A stretch of DNA of 8,298 nt from Rhodobiaceae bacterium (GTDB taxonomy: Bacteria > Pseudomonadota > Alphaproteobacteria > Parvibaculales > Parvibaculaceae), in NCBI GenBank assembly GCA_002746275.1, contig NVWR01000004.1:378893-387190 (forward strand), in the 5' to 3' direction. Under the pieces are notes generated by a model. It was not told the DNA's origin. It worked only from the letters and a program-made list of their open reading frames with translations, and did not search any database. Both the position numbers and the translations under genes were made by a program. Below are positions 1 through 6,376 of this stretch, piece by piece. Position 1 is the first letter of the stretch. Each line of letters opens with the position of its first letter.

Positions 1-27
1 CCTGCTCCATCAACGCTTCGCCCCATT

Positions 28-615
28 TCATCGCTGCCTGTCGCCCACTAGAAGAGCAAACACAACATGATCGCGCCACGCGCCATCAATACGTAAATAG
101 CCTCGCGCAATCCCTTCGTGGGTGAAACCGCATTTGCGCAGCACAACTTGTGAGCGCTCATTCTCCGGCAGGCAGGCCGCCTGGATCCGGTGCATGTGCA
201 GTTCGTCGAAGATAAAGGGCACGAGAGCTTGTACCGCCGACGTTATATAACCGTTTCCAGAGTGAACTTCCCCTGCCCAATAACCTAATGTGCACGATTG
301 TTGAACACCGCGGTGAATATTGGAAACGGTCACCCCTCCTACGAGCGCATCATCCTCATCTCGAAAGACGAGAAAAGGATAGGCAAGGTCTTCGCGCACA
401 TCGCGCATGTAGCGACGCAGTCGACGGCGGAAGGCCGCACGCGTGAGATCATCTGCCGGCCATGTTGGTTCCCACGGCGTCAGAAACGCCCTGCTGCGGG
501 TGCGCAGCTCCGCCCATTCGGCATAGTCGCCCATTGTCGGCCCGCGCAGATACACACCCTGGCCAATCACCAGGGGGGCTACTTCAGACCGTGTTATGGA
601 ACGTAAAAACGCCAT
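28..615 (-). CDS. RimJ/RimL-like GNAT N-acetyltransferase
   Basis: A 195-residue protein of the GNAT superfamily that should transfer an acetyl group from acetyl-CoA to an amine, in the cytoplasm. The acetyl-CoA loop is seen at residues 118-123 (HSGNGY, after the GYWAGE strand at 111-116). A PENERS segment follows at 150-155, then LRKCGFTHEG at 159-168, and a C-terminal IDGAWRDHVVFALL at 177-189. This last stretch closely resembles the end of E. coli RimJ, the N-terminal acetyltransferase of ribosomal protein S5. Length matches the RimJ family. The ATG at 615 is the only in-frame start; a stop lies four codons upstream and a GAGGGTG-like ribosome site precedes it. It lies 73 bp after the M16 protease gene with no clear terminator between, so it could be the last gene of that unit. 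The family is certain; the substrate is not, because many RimJ/RimL-like proteins act on other targets. Confidence 0.88.
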   Translation of the reverse strand: MAFLRSITRSEVAPLVIGQGVYLRGPTMGDYAEWAELRTRSRAFLTPWEPTWPADDLTRAAFRRRLRRYMRDVREDLAYPFLVFRDEDDALVGGVTVSNIHRGVQQSCTLGYWAGEVHSGNGYITSAVQALVPFIFDELHMHRIQAACLPENERSQVVLRKCGFTHEGIARGYLRIDGAWRDHVVFALLVGDRQR

Positions 616-688
616 TGAAACCCATCACCCTCATTGTGGGCCCCTGTGGACCCCCAAAATTCATGCACTGATATGGTACGCAAATCAC

Positions 689-1945
689 TTAGGTGAATCT
701 TGCCGCAATCTTGTCATATGTTTCAAGGCCGGAGAGTGGTCCAACGGCTGCTAGAGCGGGGGCCTTGGCTGTTATTCGTGCTGCAAAACGGCGCAGAGCG
801 GCTGCGTCAACGGCATCCACCCGGGTCTTTATCTCATCAACAGGCAGAACCTGGTCAAAAACCATCAGCTGGCGTGCAATCTGCTCAACCCGGGAGGCGG
901 ATGATTCCATTCCCATCAGCAGACCCGCTTTTAGTTGTGTTCGGGCGCGTGCCGCCTCCTCATCTGAGGCGTCCGCGGCTAAACGACAGATTTCTTCTGC
1001 AACCACCGGCACCAGATCACCCAGGTCTTCCTCCGCCGTGCCTGCATAAACGCCAAAGAGGCCGGTATCTTCAAATGACCAGTTGAACGAATAAACCGAA
1101 TAACAAAGTCCGCGTTTTTCTCTGACTTCCTGAAAAAGCCGTGATGACATGCCGCCACCCAGCACCGCCGAAAAAACCTGGGCCGTGTAATAGTCCGGGT
1201 CGTCGTAGGGCACGCCTTCAAAAGCAAGAGTGAGATGGACCTGCTCAAGATCCTTTTCTTCCCGGCGTTCCTTCGCCTGAAATGTCGCGGGCGACATATC
1301 GTTGTCGGCCGCATCTGGCAGCGCTTTGAACAGTGCTTCGCCCAGGTCCACCAAGGCCGCATGCTCAACCGCGCCAGCGCCAGCAAAAACAATGCCCGGC
1401 GCGCTGTAATGCTCCGTCATATAGGTCTTCAGTTTGGCCCCATCAAATGAGCGCACCGTGTCGGGTGTCCCCAATATCGGGCGACCAAGGGCCTGGCCCT
1501 GATAAGCGGCCGATAACAGGTGGTCGAACACAAGATCGTCCGGCGTGTCTGCCGCCTGCCCGATTTCTTGAATAATGACCCCTTGCTCGCGCGCCACCTC
1601 GTCCGCCTCAAACGTTGAGTGCTGAAGAATGTCCGCCAGGATGTCGGCGACCAGAGGCACATCATCCTTCAAAAGCCGTGCGTAGTAAGCGGTTGCTTCG
1701 TGGGTGGTGTGGGCGTTCAGGTGCCCGCCGACAGCCTCAATTTCTTCCACGATGGCGAGCGCAGAGCGGCGCTCGGTCCCTTTGAAGGCCATATGTTCGA
1801 GCATATGAGAGATGCCGTGTGCTTTTTCGCCCTCGTGGCGCGATCCAGCCCCCACCCAGACCCCCACGGTGGCGCTTTGCAAATGAGGCATCGCGTCCGA
1901 CACCACAGTCATGCCGTTCGATAGGCGTGAGACTTCAACGGCCAT
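689..1945 (-). CDS. M16 family zinc metallopeptidase (mitochondrial processing peptidase-like)
   Basis: A 418-residue M16B peptidase. The inverted zinc motif HMLEH is at residues 47-51 (zinc ligands H47 and H51, catalytic E50), and the third ligand is E127 in VIIQEIG, 75 residues further on as expected for the family. The C-terminal half has the glycine-rich LGGGMSSRLFQEVREKRG at 262-279, followed by CYSVYSF, where M16 enzymes bind substrate. Length equals one subunit of the mitochondrial processing peptidase. Alphaproteobacterial members such as the Rickettsia processing peptidase are the closest bacterial relatives of that enzyme. No signal peptide or membrane segment is visible, so a cytoplasmic enzyme degrading or trimming peptides is likely; the substrate is unknown. 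It starts 3 bp after the thrC stop (TGAGTAATG arrangement), implying co-transcription and probably coupled translation. All zinc ligands are present, so it should be active. Confidence 0.95.
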   Translation of the reverse strand: MAVEVSRLSNGMTVVSDAMPHLQSATVGVWVGAGSRHEGEKAHGISHMLEHMAFKGTERRSALAIVEEIEAVGGHLNAHTTHEATAYYARLLKDDVPLVADILADILQHSTFEADEVAREQGVIIQEIGQAADTPDDLVFDHLLSAAYQGQALGRPILGTPDTVRSFDGAKLKTYMTEHYSAPGIVFAGAGAVEHAALVDLGEALFKALPDAADNDMSPATFQAKERREEKDLEQVHLTLAFEGVPYDDPDYYTAQVFSAVLGGGMSSRLFQEVREKRGLCYSVYSFNWSFEDTGLFGVYAGTAEEDLGDLVPVVAEEICRLAADASDEEAARARTQLKAGLLMGMESSASRVEQIARQLMVFDQVLPVDEIKTRVDAVDAAALRRFAARITAKAPALAAVGPLSGLETYDKIAARFT

Positions 1946-1948
1946 TAC

Positions 1949-3364
1949 TCAAGCCCCCATTTCGTCGGTGCACACGCGGCTACGGGCACGGATAAAATCT
2001 TTAATTGCCGCCAGATCGTTCGGCAGGTCCTCAAGACGCTCCTCACGATCAAGAATATCAGCCATGCGCTCAGGCAATTGGGGTGCGACGCCAGTTGCGG
2101 CCTCGACCGGTGCTGCGAACTTCGCCGGATGGGCGGTGCCAAGCGTGATCATAGGAATGGCTGCATCACCGCGCAGCTTTTGCGCTACCGCCAGACCAAC
2201 GGCCGTGTGTGGGTCAATCAGCGTGCCCGTGTCTGCGAAGGATGACTGTAGCGTTGCTTTCGTGGCTGCTTCGTCAGCGCTGGCTGCAAGGAAACAGGCC
2301 CGCGCCTTGGCAAGTTCTGCCTCACCTATGCCAAAACCGCCGGACTGCTGCAATTGCTGCATCAGCCGTGTCACGTCCTCGCCTTTGCGGCCATAGAGAT
2401 CGAACAGAAGACGTTCAAAATTGCTGGACACCTGGATGTCCATGCTAGGGCTGATGGTGGGCGTCACCGATCCCGTATCGTAGCGGCCGGTGTTCAAAGC
2501 GCGTGCAAGAATGTCGTTCACATTGGTCGCGACCAGAAGCTTTTCGATGGGCAGGCCCATTTCCCGGGCGACATAGCCTGCGAAAATATCTCCAAAATTC
2601 CCTGTGGGAACACTGAAGCTCACTTTCCGTGCAGGGGCACCGAGGGCCACAGCAGCGGTGAAATAATAAACGATCTGAGCCATGACCCGGCCCCAATTGA
2701 TCGAGTTCACGCCCGCCAGTCCCACGTCGTCGCGAAAACTCATGTCGTTGAACATGGCTTTCACAAGCGCCTGACAATCGTCAAAACTACCGTCGATTGC
2801 GATGTTGTGGACATTGGCATCCGGCACCGTCGTCATCTGGCGGCGCTGCACCTCCGATACCCGACCTTTGGGATGGATGATGAAAATGTCGATTGCGTCA
2901 CGGCCCCGGAAAGCCTCAATGGCAGCCGAGCCTGTATCCCCGGACGTCGCGCCCACAATGGTCAGGCGGCGCCCTTTATCCTTCAACGCATGGTCAAAAA
3001 GCCGCGCCAGAATTTGCATCGCCACGTCTTTGAAAGCGAGTGTGGGGCCATGGAATAGCTCCAGCACCCAGTCATTATCCCCCACCTGGCGAAGGGGTGC
3101 CACGGCACGGTGATCAAAGGTCGCGTATGCCTGGGCCAGCATGGCCCGCAACTCAGCGCTCGAGATCATCCCCCCGACAAAAGGCTCGATCACCTCCTGG
3201 GCCACTTCGACATAGCTTTTGCCAGCAAACCCGGCGATCTGCGCCTCCGACAGACGAGGCCAGACGGCGGGCACATAAAGTCCCCCGTCCCGGGCGAGAC
3301 CGGTCAGCAACGCATCTTCAAAATCAAGCTCGGGCGCTTCGCCCCGTGTGCTCACGTACTTCAC
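1949..3364 (-). CDS. thrC: Threonine synthase
   Basis: A 471-residue PLP-dependent threonine synthase that converts O-phospho-L-homoserine to L-threonine and phosphate, the last step of threonine synthesis. The PLP lysine is K112 in FHGPTLAFKDVAMQ. A GATSGDTGSAA loop lies at 138-148, and the cofactor-phosphate loop SVPTGNFGD at 251-259. The N-terminal YVSTRGEAPELDFEDALLTGLARDGGLYVP is typical of the E. coli/yeast class rather than the plant class, and the length fits the longer members. The start is a GTG at 3364 with GGAG six bases upstream; no ATG lies nearby in frame. Lying 88 bp after SURF1 and 3 bp before the M16 gene, it probably heads a thrC-M16 unit. The region just upstream has direct repeats and a weak promoter candidate, so it may be expressed apart from the oxidase genes. 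Confidence 0.97.
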   Translation of the reverse strand: MKYVSTRGEAPELDFEDALLTGLARDGGLYVPAVWPRLSEAQIAGFAGKSYVEVAQEVIEPFVGGMISSAELRAMLAQAYATFDHRAVAPLRQVGDNDWVLELFHGPTLAFKDVAMQILARLFDHALKDKGRRLTIVGATSGDTGSAAIEAFRGRDAIDIFIIHPKGRVSEVQRRQMTTVPDANVHNIAIDGSFDDCQALVKAMFNDMSFRDDVGLAGVNSINWGRVMAQIVYYFTAAVALGAPARKVSFSVPTGNFGDIFAGYVAREMGLPIEKLLVATNVNDILARALNTGRYDTGSVTPTISPSMDIQVSSNFERLLFDLYGRKGEDVTRLMQQLQQSGGFGIGEAELAKARACFLAASADEAATKATLQSSFADTGTLIDPHTAVGLAVAQKLRGDAAIPMITLGTAHPAKFAAPVEAATGVAPQLPERMADILDREERLEDLPNDLAAIKDFIRARSRVCTDEMGA

Positions 3365-3370
3365 GCAAAT

Positions 3371-3374
3371 CTCC
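3371..3374 (-). promoter_or_regulatory. Ribosome binding site of thrC (GTG start)
   Basis: On the minus strand GGAG lies six bases before the GTG codon at 3364-3362. With no in-frame ATG nearby, this site supports GTG as the true start of threonine synthase. Confidence 0.6.
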
Positions 3375-3388
3375 AGAATTTCGGGCGT

Positions 3389-3417
3389 ACCCTATCTGCG
3401 TAAAAGCCAGACGACAA
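3389..3417 (-). promoter_or_regulatory. Candidate sigma-70-type promoter for thrC
   Basis: In the SURF1-thrC gap the minus strand has TTGTCG (3417-3412), a 17-base spacer, then TAGGGT (3394-3389). The first matches the -35 consensus at 4 of 6 positions and the second matches the -10 consensus at 3 of 6. Spacing is ideal and would place the start of transcription close to the ribosome site of thrC. The match is weak and could be chance; it is listed because this is one of the few gaps long enough for a promoter. Confidence 0.22.
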
Positions 3418-3424
3418 GTCGTAG

Positions 3425-3440
3425 TGACCTGTTTGACCTG
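3425..3440. repeat. 7-bp direct repeat upstream of thrC
   Basis: TGACCTG occurs twice on the plus strand (3425-3431 and 3434-3440), separated by TT, giving a 9-bp period. It lies between the SURF1 stop and the candidate thrC promoter. It could be a regulator-binding site, but no known operator is recognised and a repeat this short may be coincidence. Confidence 0.35.
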
Positions 3441-3452
3441 CCACCCCTGCAA

Positions 3453-4223
3453 TCAAGTTCTGACCTCGTTTGGCAGACGCCCAAAGCGGCCCTGGGCCCT
3501 GTGAAACGCCAGATATATGGCGATCAGCACGATCCCCAGTCCGAACCACGTAAGGGCGTAATCCAAGTGGTTGTTAACCAACGTCACGCCAGCGACATCC
3601 GGCTTTGGCCAATCCTCCGCAGCCATCTGACCGTCGCGCTCCAGATAGAGAGAAAGATAATCCCCCTCGCCGGATAGGGAAATCATCGCGGCAATATCCC
3701 GGGTGAACCAGATATTGGCGGCAATGTCGTTCTCCGCATCCAGCCCGCCGGGCGTTTCGCCGACACGCGCAATGGTCTCAAAACTCAAACGCGTGCCCGT
3801 TTCCTCCGCAAGAGGGCGCGTGCTGGGGTCTTTTAGGCTGGCTGGAACAAGGCCCCGATTGACGATAACAAAGCGCCCATCTGTAAGCTGGAACGGGCTG
3901 AAAACTTCATAAGAGATGCCGTATTTGTCAGAAACCGTCAGCCAGTGAAATTCCACGTCCTGGAGAAACTTTCCGATCACGCGGTAGCGTCGATATTCGT
4001 CTGCGGGCTTTGGCGTCACCCCGTTTATGTCGATGGCGGGTGCGGTGAGCCGCTCTTCCATGCGCTCCAGAATGCTGAGCTTCCATTCCAGCCGCTGGAG
4101 TTGCCAGGTGCCCAGGCCTATCAGGATGGGCAGGGCCGCAATCACAAAGACGGTTGGCCAAAGCATGGGGCGAAAGTAAGGGTTTGACGAGATGTCCACG
4201 GTTTCAGTCTTCCCCGAACTCAT
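3453..4223 (-). CDS. SURF1 family cytochrome c oxidase assembly protein
   Basis: SURF1 (Shy1 in yeast) is an inner-membrane factor that helps insert heme a into oxidase subunit I. The 256-residue protein has the family plan of two membrane helices flanking a periplasmic domain: helix 1 at about 22-40 running into GTWQLQR (38-44), and helix 2 at about 222-240. Conserved blocks include VNRGLVP (121-127) and NNHLDYALTWFG (217-228), the latter carrying the histidine (H219) typical of the family. I chose the ATG at 4223, not the longer frame to 4265, because GAGAAGG sits eight bases before it and the extra 14 residues (rich in charge) are not typical. This start lies 20 nt inside the end of the DUF983 gene, a sign of translational coupling. 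Co-location with ctaD, ctaB, ctaG and ctaE fits its role. Confidence 0.95.
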   Translation of the reverse strand: MSSGKTETVDISSNPYFRPMLWPTVFVIAALPILIGLGTWQLQRLEWKLSILERMEERLTAPAIDINGVTPKPADEYRRYRVIGKFLQDVEFHWLTVSDKYGISYEVFSPFQLTDGRFVIVNRGLVPASLKDPSTRPLAEETGTRLSFETIARVGETPGGLDAENDIAANIWFTRDIAAMISLSGEGDYLSLYLERDGQMAAEDWPKPDVAGVTLVNNHLDYALTWFGLGIVLIAIYLAFHRAQGRFGRLPNEVRT

Positions 4224-4590
4224 CTTGGCGACCTTCTCGCGCCTTATGGCGGTATTGCTGAGCAATCAACCATGCCTTGAACGTCGGCAGGAGGACGAGC
4301 GGCAAGATGAGGGACAGAGGAAGCCAGAGCACCGCGTGGACCCAGTAGGCGGGCTGGTAATTGACTTCCACATAGAGCACGAGACCCACAATGATGAAGC
4401 CTGCGATCATGATAATGAAAACTGCGGGCCCGTCGCCGGAATCCACTTCTGAGAAATCGAGTTCACACACAGAACAATTGTCCGCCACGGTCAGAAAGCT
4501 CTTGTAGAGCTTGCCTTGCCCGCATCGCGGACACCGCCGCTTGAGGCCAACGGAGACCGATGACTGCCGGGCATAAAATTCATCGTCCAT
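4204..4590 (-). CDS. DUF983 zinc-ribbon membrane protein
   Basis: A 128-residue DUF983 protein of unknown biochemical function. A zinc-ribbon-like set of cysteines (CPRC at 20-23, CSVC at 39-42) precedes the family signature GDGPAVFIIMIAGFIIVG at 53-70, inside the first membrane helix (about 56-75). A second helix spans about 86-106, and the C-terminus is basic and charged. The ATG at 4590 has GAGGG seven bases upstream. The longer frame (to 4722) would run through a terminator-like hairpin and into ctaE, and its extra residues have no family resemblance, so it is rejected. Its steady place beside cox genes in alphaproteobacteria suggests a part in oxidase assembly, perhaps metal or heme handling, but that is inference. 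Its end overlaps the SURF1 start by 20 nt. Confidence 0.9.
   Translation of the reverse strand: MDDEFYARQSSVSVGLKRRCPRCGQGKLYKSFLTVADNCSVCELDFSEVDSGDGPAVFIIMIAGFIIVGLVLYVEVNYQPAYWVHAVLWLPLSLILPLVLLPTFKAWLIAQQYRHKAREGRQDEFGED
4232..4238 (-). promoter_or_regulatory. Ribosome binding site of SURF1, inside DUF983
   Basis: On the minus strand GAGAAGG ends eight bases before the ATG at 4223. It lies within the last codons of the DUF983 gene and decides the shorter SURF1 start over the upstream ATG at 4265. Confidence 0.6.
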
Positions 4591-4597
4591 CTTGCGT

Positions 4598-4602
4598 CCC
4601 TC
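4598..4602 (-). promoter_or_regulatory. Ribosome binding site of DUF983
   Basis: GAGGG on the minus strand is seven bases before the ATG at 4590 and supports the 128-residue form of DUF983 rather than the longer frame that begins inside ctaE. Confidence 0.55.
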
Positions 4603-4627
4603 TTTCACTCGGGTAGATATCGAGCTT

Positions 4628-4667
4628 AAAAGCAAAAGGGCGGCCACCGCATGGCACGGCGCCGCCC
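4628..4667 (-). terminator. Terminator-like hairpin between ctaE and DUF983
   Basis: On the minus strand GGGCGGC (4667-4661) pairs perfectly with GCCGCCC (4644-4638). The stem continues inward, past one bulged base, with GCCG against CGGT, leaving a loop of about seven bases. The stem is followed at once by TTTTGCTTTT (4637-4628). This is the form of a rho-independent terminator, with a U-tract interrupted by GC. It begins about 24 bases after the ctaE stop and should end, or thin out, transcription of the oxidase operon before the DUF983-SURF1 pair. Confidence 0.72.
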
Positions 4668-4691
4668 CCTGAGAGTCAATTTGTCCGAGCG

Positions 4692-5525
4692 CTAATGCGC
4701 TGCAGGTACGCCCGCGCCCCAAACATAGATCGAGGCGAACAGGAACAGCCAGACGACATCAACGAAGTGCCAGTACCAGGCGGCAGCTTCAAACCCGAAA
4801 TGATGTTTCTCGGTGAAGTGGCCTTTCATTGCCCGACCAAGACAGACCGCCAGGAAGATGGTTCCGATGATCACATGGAAACCGTGGAAGCCGGTGGCCA
4901 TGAAGAAGGTGGCGCCATAAATGTTGCCGGAGAAACCGAACGCAGCATGCGAATATTCGTAAGCCTGCAATGCTGTGAACAGGGCACCCAGAATAACCGT
5001 CAACACCAAGCCCTGCTTCAGGCCCTTACGGTCGCCGTGCTGAAGCGCGTGGTGCGCCCAGGTGGCCGTCGTGCCAGATGTCAGCAGGATCAATGTGTTG
5101 ATGAATGGCAGGTGCCAAGGATCAAATGTCTCGATGCCCACAGGTGGCCAGACACCGCCGGTTACTGCGGTCCGCGCAAACATGATGTCATTGCCGGGAA
5201 AGAAGCTCACGTCAAAATAGGCCCAGAACCAGGCGACGAAGAACATCACTTCAGAAGCAATGAACATAATCATGCCGTAACGCAGGTGAAGCTGAACCAC
5301 TGGTGTGTGGTCACCGCCTTGCGCTTCGATAATCACATCACGCCACCAGCCAGCCATTGTGTAGGCGATGCCGACGAAACCGATAATCATCGCCCAGGGT
5401 GCTCCCCCGTGCATGTAGAACACCGCGCCAATGGCGGTCACAAGCGCTGCGATAGAACCGATTATCGGCCATGCACTCGGATTCACCAGGTGATAGTCAT
5501 GCTGTGGTGCGTGGGCGTCTGCCAT
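4692..5525 (-). CDS. ctaE: Cytochrome c oxidase subunit III
   Basis: Subunit III (also coxC) of the aa3 oxidase, a 277-residue protein of about seven membrane helices that packs against subunit I and stabilises proton uptake. Diagnostic segments are [14 protein letters not shown] (91-104) with the conserved glutamate E92, [22 protein letters not shown] (130-151), and the C-terminal [13 protein letters not shown] (213-225) and [17 protein letters not shown] (247-263). The length is normal and the whole two-plus-five helix plan is present. The ATG at 5525 has GAGGGG two bases upstream and GAGG ten bases upstream, so the second is the more likely ribosome site. It is 58 bp downstream of ctaG, and a terminator-like hairpin follows it, making it the probable last gene of the main oxidase transcript. 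Confidence 0.98.
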   Translation of the reverse strand: MADAHAPQHDYHLVNPSAWPIIGSIAALVTAIGAVFYMHGGAPWAMIIGFVGIAYTMAGWWRDVIIEAQGGDHTPVVQLHLRYGMIMFIASEVMFFVAWFWAYFDVSFFPGNDIMFARTAVTGGVWPPVGIETFDPWHLPFINTLILLTSGTTATWAHHALQHGDRKGLKQGLVLTVILGALFTALQAYEYSHAAFGFSGNIYGATFFMATGFHGFHVIIGTIFLAVCLGRAMKGHFTEKHHFGFEAAAWYWHFVDVVWLFLFASIYVWGAGVPAAH

Positions 5526-5546
5526 GTCCCCTCATCCTCAAATTAC

Positions 5547-5566
5547 GAAAGGCAAAAATACCTTTC
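5547..5566 (-). other. Small stem-loop in the ctaG-ctaE gap
   Basis: On the minus strand GAAAGG (5566-5561) and CCTTTC (5552-5547) can pair around an eight-base loop rich in T. There is no U-tract after it, so it is not a terminator. It lies just upstream of the ctaE ribosome site and could affect processing or translation. The stem is short and AT-containing, so it may be chance. Confidence 0.3.
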
Positions 5567-5583
5567 TGTCTCTTAAAACCCTA

Positions 5584-6180
5584 TCAATTGACCGTGGTTG
5601 CGGCCGCCTGCTTCGGGAAAAATGTGTAGGACAATGTGATTGTATGCACATAGTCCAGGTTCTTGTCGTCGGCGATTTCAGGATCGATAAAATAGGTCAC
5701 CGGCATATCAACCGTTTCGCCGGGTTGAAGCACTTGCTCGGTAAAACAGAAACAATCGATCTTATTGAAATAATACCCAGCTGCCTGGGGCGTCACGTTG
5801 AATGTTGCGGTGCCAACCAGCACTTTGTCGCTCAAATTGGTGGCCCGGAAAAAGGCGAGGCCGGTTTCGCCCACTTTGAGTTCTTGCGAAACCTGAGCCG
5901 GGGCAAAGTCCCAGGCAAGGCTCCGGTTCACATTGCTGTCGAAACGAACGGTAATCATCCGGTCGAGCACTGTTGTGGGTGCCACATCGGCTGTGTTTGT
6001 CGTGCCGCCATATCCGGTGACTTGGCAAAATATCTTGTAGAGCGGCACTGCGGCATATGAAACCCCGACCATCGCCACAACCATGCCGACGAGAAGAAGT
6101 CCCACAAAACGGTGCTGTTTTTGTGCCTGTTCGTTTGGCTGCGCTGTCAGTGTATCCGCGAGAGACATGCTGTTGCTCAT
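5584..6180 (-). CDS. ctaG: Cytochrome c oxidase assembly protein CtaG (Cox11)
   Basis: Cox11-type copper chaperone that delivers copper to the CuB centre of oxidase subunit I. One N-terminal membrane anchor (about residues 25-45) is followed by a periplasmic immunoglobulin-like domain. Copper ligands are visible: the CFCF motif with C143 and C145 in KIDCFCFTEQVLQPGE, and C52 in PLYKIFCQVTGYGG just after the membrane helix. The length of 198 residues is typical. The start is uncertain. The ATG at 6180 lies 4 bp after the coxF stop but directly abuts GGGAG, while the in-frame ATG at 6168 (194 residues) is 12 bases from it; a frame opening at 6216 would overlap coxF by 32 nt and lacks a ribosome site. 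Coupling to coxF translation may serve either start. This is the mitochondrial Cox11 family, not the unrelated Bacillus CtaG (caa3). Confidence 0.96.
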   Translation of the reverse strand: MSNSMSLADTLTAQPNEQAQKQHRFVGLLLVGMVVAMVGVSYAAVPLYKIFCQVTGYGGTTNTADVAPTTVLDRMITVRFDSNVNRSLAWDFAPAQVSQELKVGETGLAFFRATNLSDKVLVGTATFNVTPQAAGYYFNKIDCFCFTEQVLQPGETVDMPVTYFIDPEIADDKNLDYVHTITLSYTFFPKQAAATTVN

Positions 6181-6185
6181 CTCCC
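6181..6185 (-). promoter_or_regulatory. Ribosome binding site at coxF stop/ctaG start
   Basis: GGGAG on the minus strand starts in the last base of the coxF TAG stop and ends directly before the ATG at 6180. Zero spacing is too short for normal use of that ATG; it is 12 bases from the next in-frame ATG at 6168, slightly long. It therefore leaves the ctaG start open. Confidence 0.4.
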
Positions 6186-6373
6186 TACATCGGCCTGGCG
6201 AGCATATTCGCGCCAAGTTTGACCAGCGTTACAGCAAAGATCAGAAGCATGAAGCCGCCCAGTGCCCACGCCATTGCGCGTGCACGCGCACGGCGTTGTT
6301 TGATCATTTCTTCGGACCAAACCGGTGGGTCAATCTCGTGACGCGATTTTTCATCCATTTGCGTTACAGCCAT
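6185..6373 (-). CDS. coxF: CoxF, small single-helix protein of the cox operon
   Basis: A 62-residue protein with a charged N-terminus (DEKSRHEIDPPVWSEEMIKQRRARARAMAW), one membrane helix at about 33-52, and a short KLGANMLARPM tail. It matches in size, position and C-terminal pattern the small open frame between ctaB and ctaG in alphaproteobacterial oxidase operons, usually called coxF or an oxidase assembly protein. The basic run before the helix predicts the N-terminus in the cytoplasm. A role next to CtaG or subunit I is inferred from context; no catalytic or metal motif is seen. It begins 3 bp after the ctaB stop (TGAGCAATG) and ends 4 bp before ctaG, so translation of the three is likely coupled. 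A second ATG five codons in is a possible alternative start. Confidence 0.85.
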   Translation of the reverse strand: MAVTQMDEKSRHEIDPPVWSEEMIKQRRARARAMAWALGGFMLLIFAVTLVKLGANMLARPM

Positions 6374-6376
6374 TGC

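Noticed and set aside
1..27. Possible next gene at the left edge: minus-strand ATG at 26-24 just after the GNAT stop (TGAAATG), or a plus-strand frame ending with TAG at 51
   Set aside because: Fewer than ten codons of the minus frame are visible and the plus frame overlaps the GNAT coding region, so neither can be judged from this window.
584..664. Minus-strand 26-codon open frame overlapping the GNAT start in another frame
   Set aside because: It has no convincing ribosome site and no recognisable sequence; a regulatory leader peptide is possible but unsupported.
2354..3058. Plus-strand open frame of 234 codons opposite thrC
   Set aside because: It is fully antisense to threonine synthase, with no recognisable domain; it is explained by codon bias of thrC.
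4591..4722. Longer N-terminus for DUF983 beginning inside ctaE
   Set aside because: It would translate through the terminator-like hairpin, overlap ctaE, and add residues unlike the family, while a good ribosome site precedes the ATG at 4590.
4695..5576. Long plus-strand open frame (293 codons) opposite ctaE
   Set aside because: It is the antisense shadow of ctaE. Its translation is rich in His, Cys, Arg and Gln with no domain, while the minus strand encodes an unmistakable subunit III.
5524..6060. Plus-strand open frame of 178 codons opposite ctaG
   Set aside because: It is antisense to the Cox11 gene and its cysteine- and histidine-rich translation has no family resemblance.
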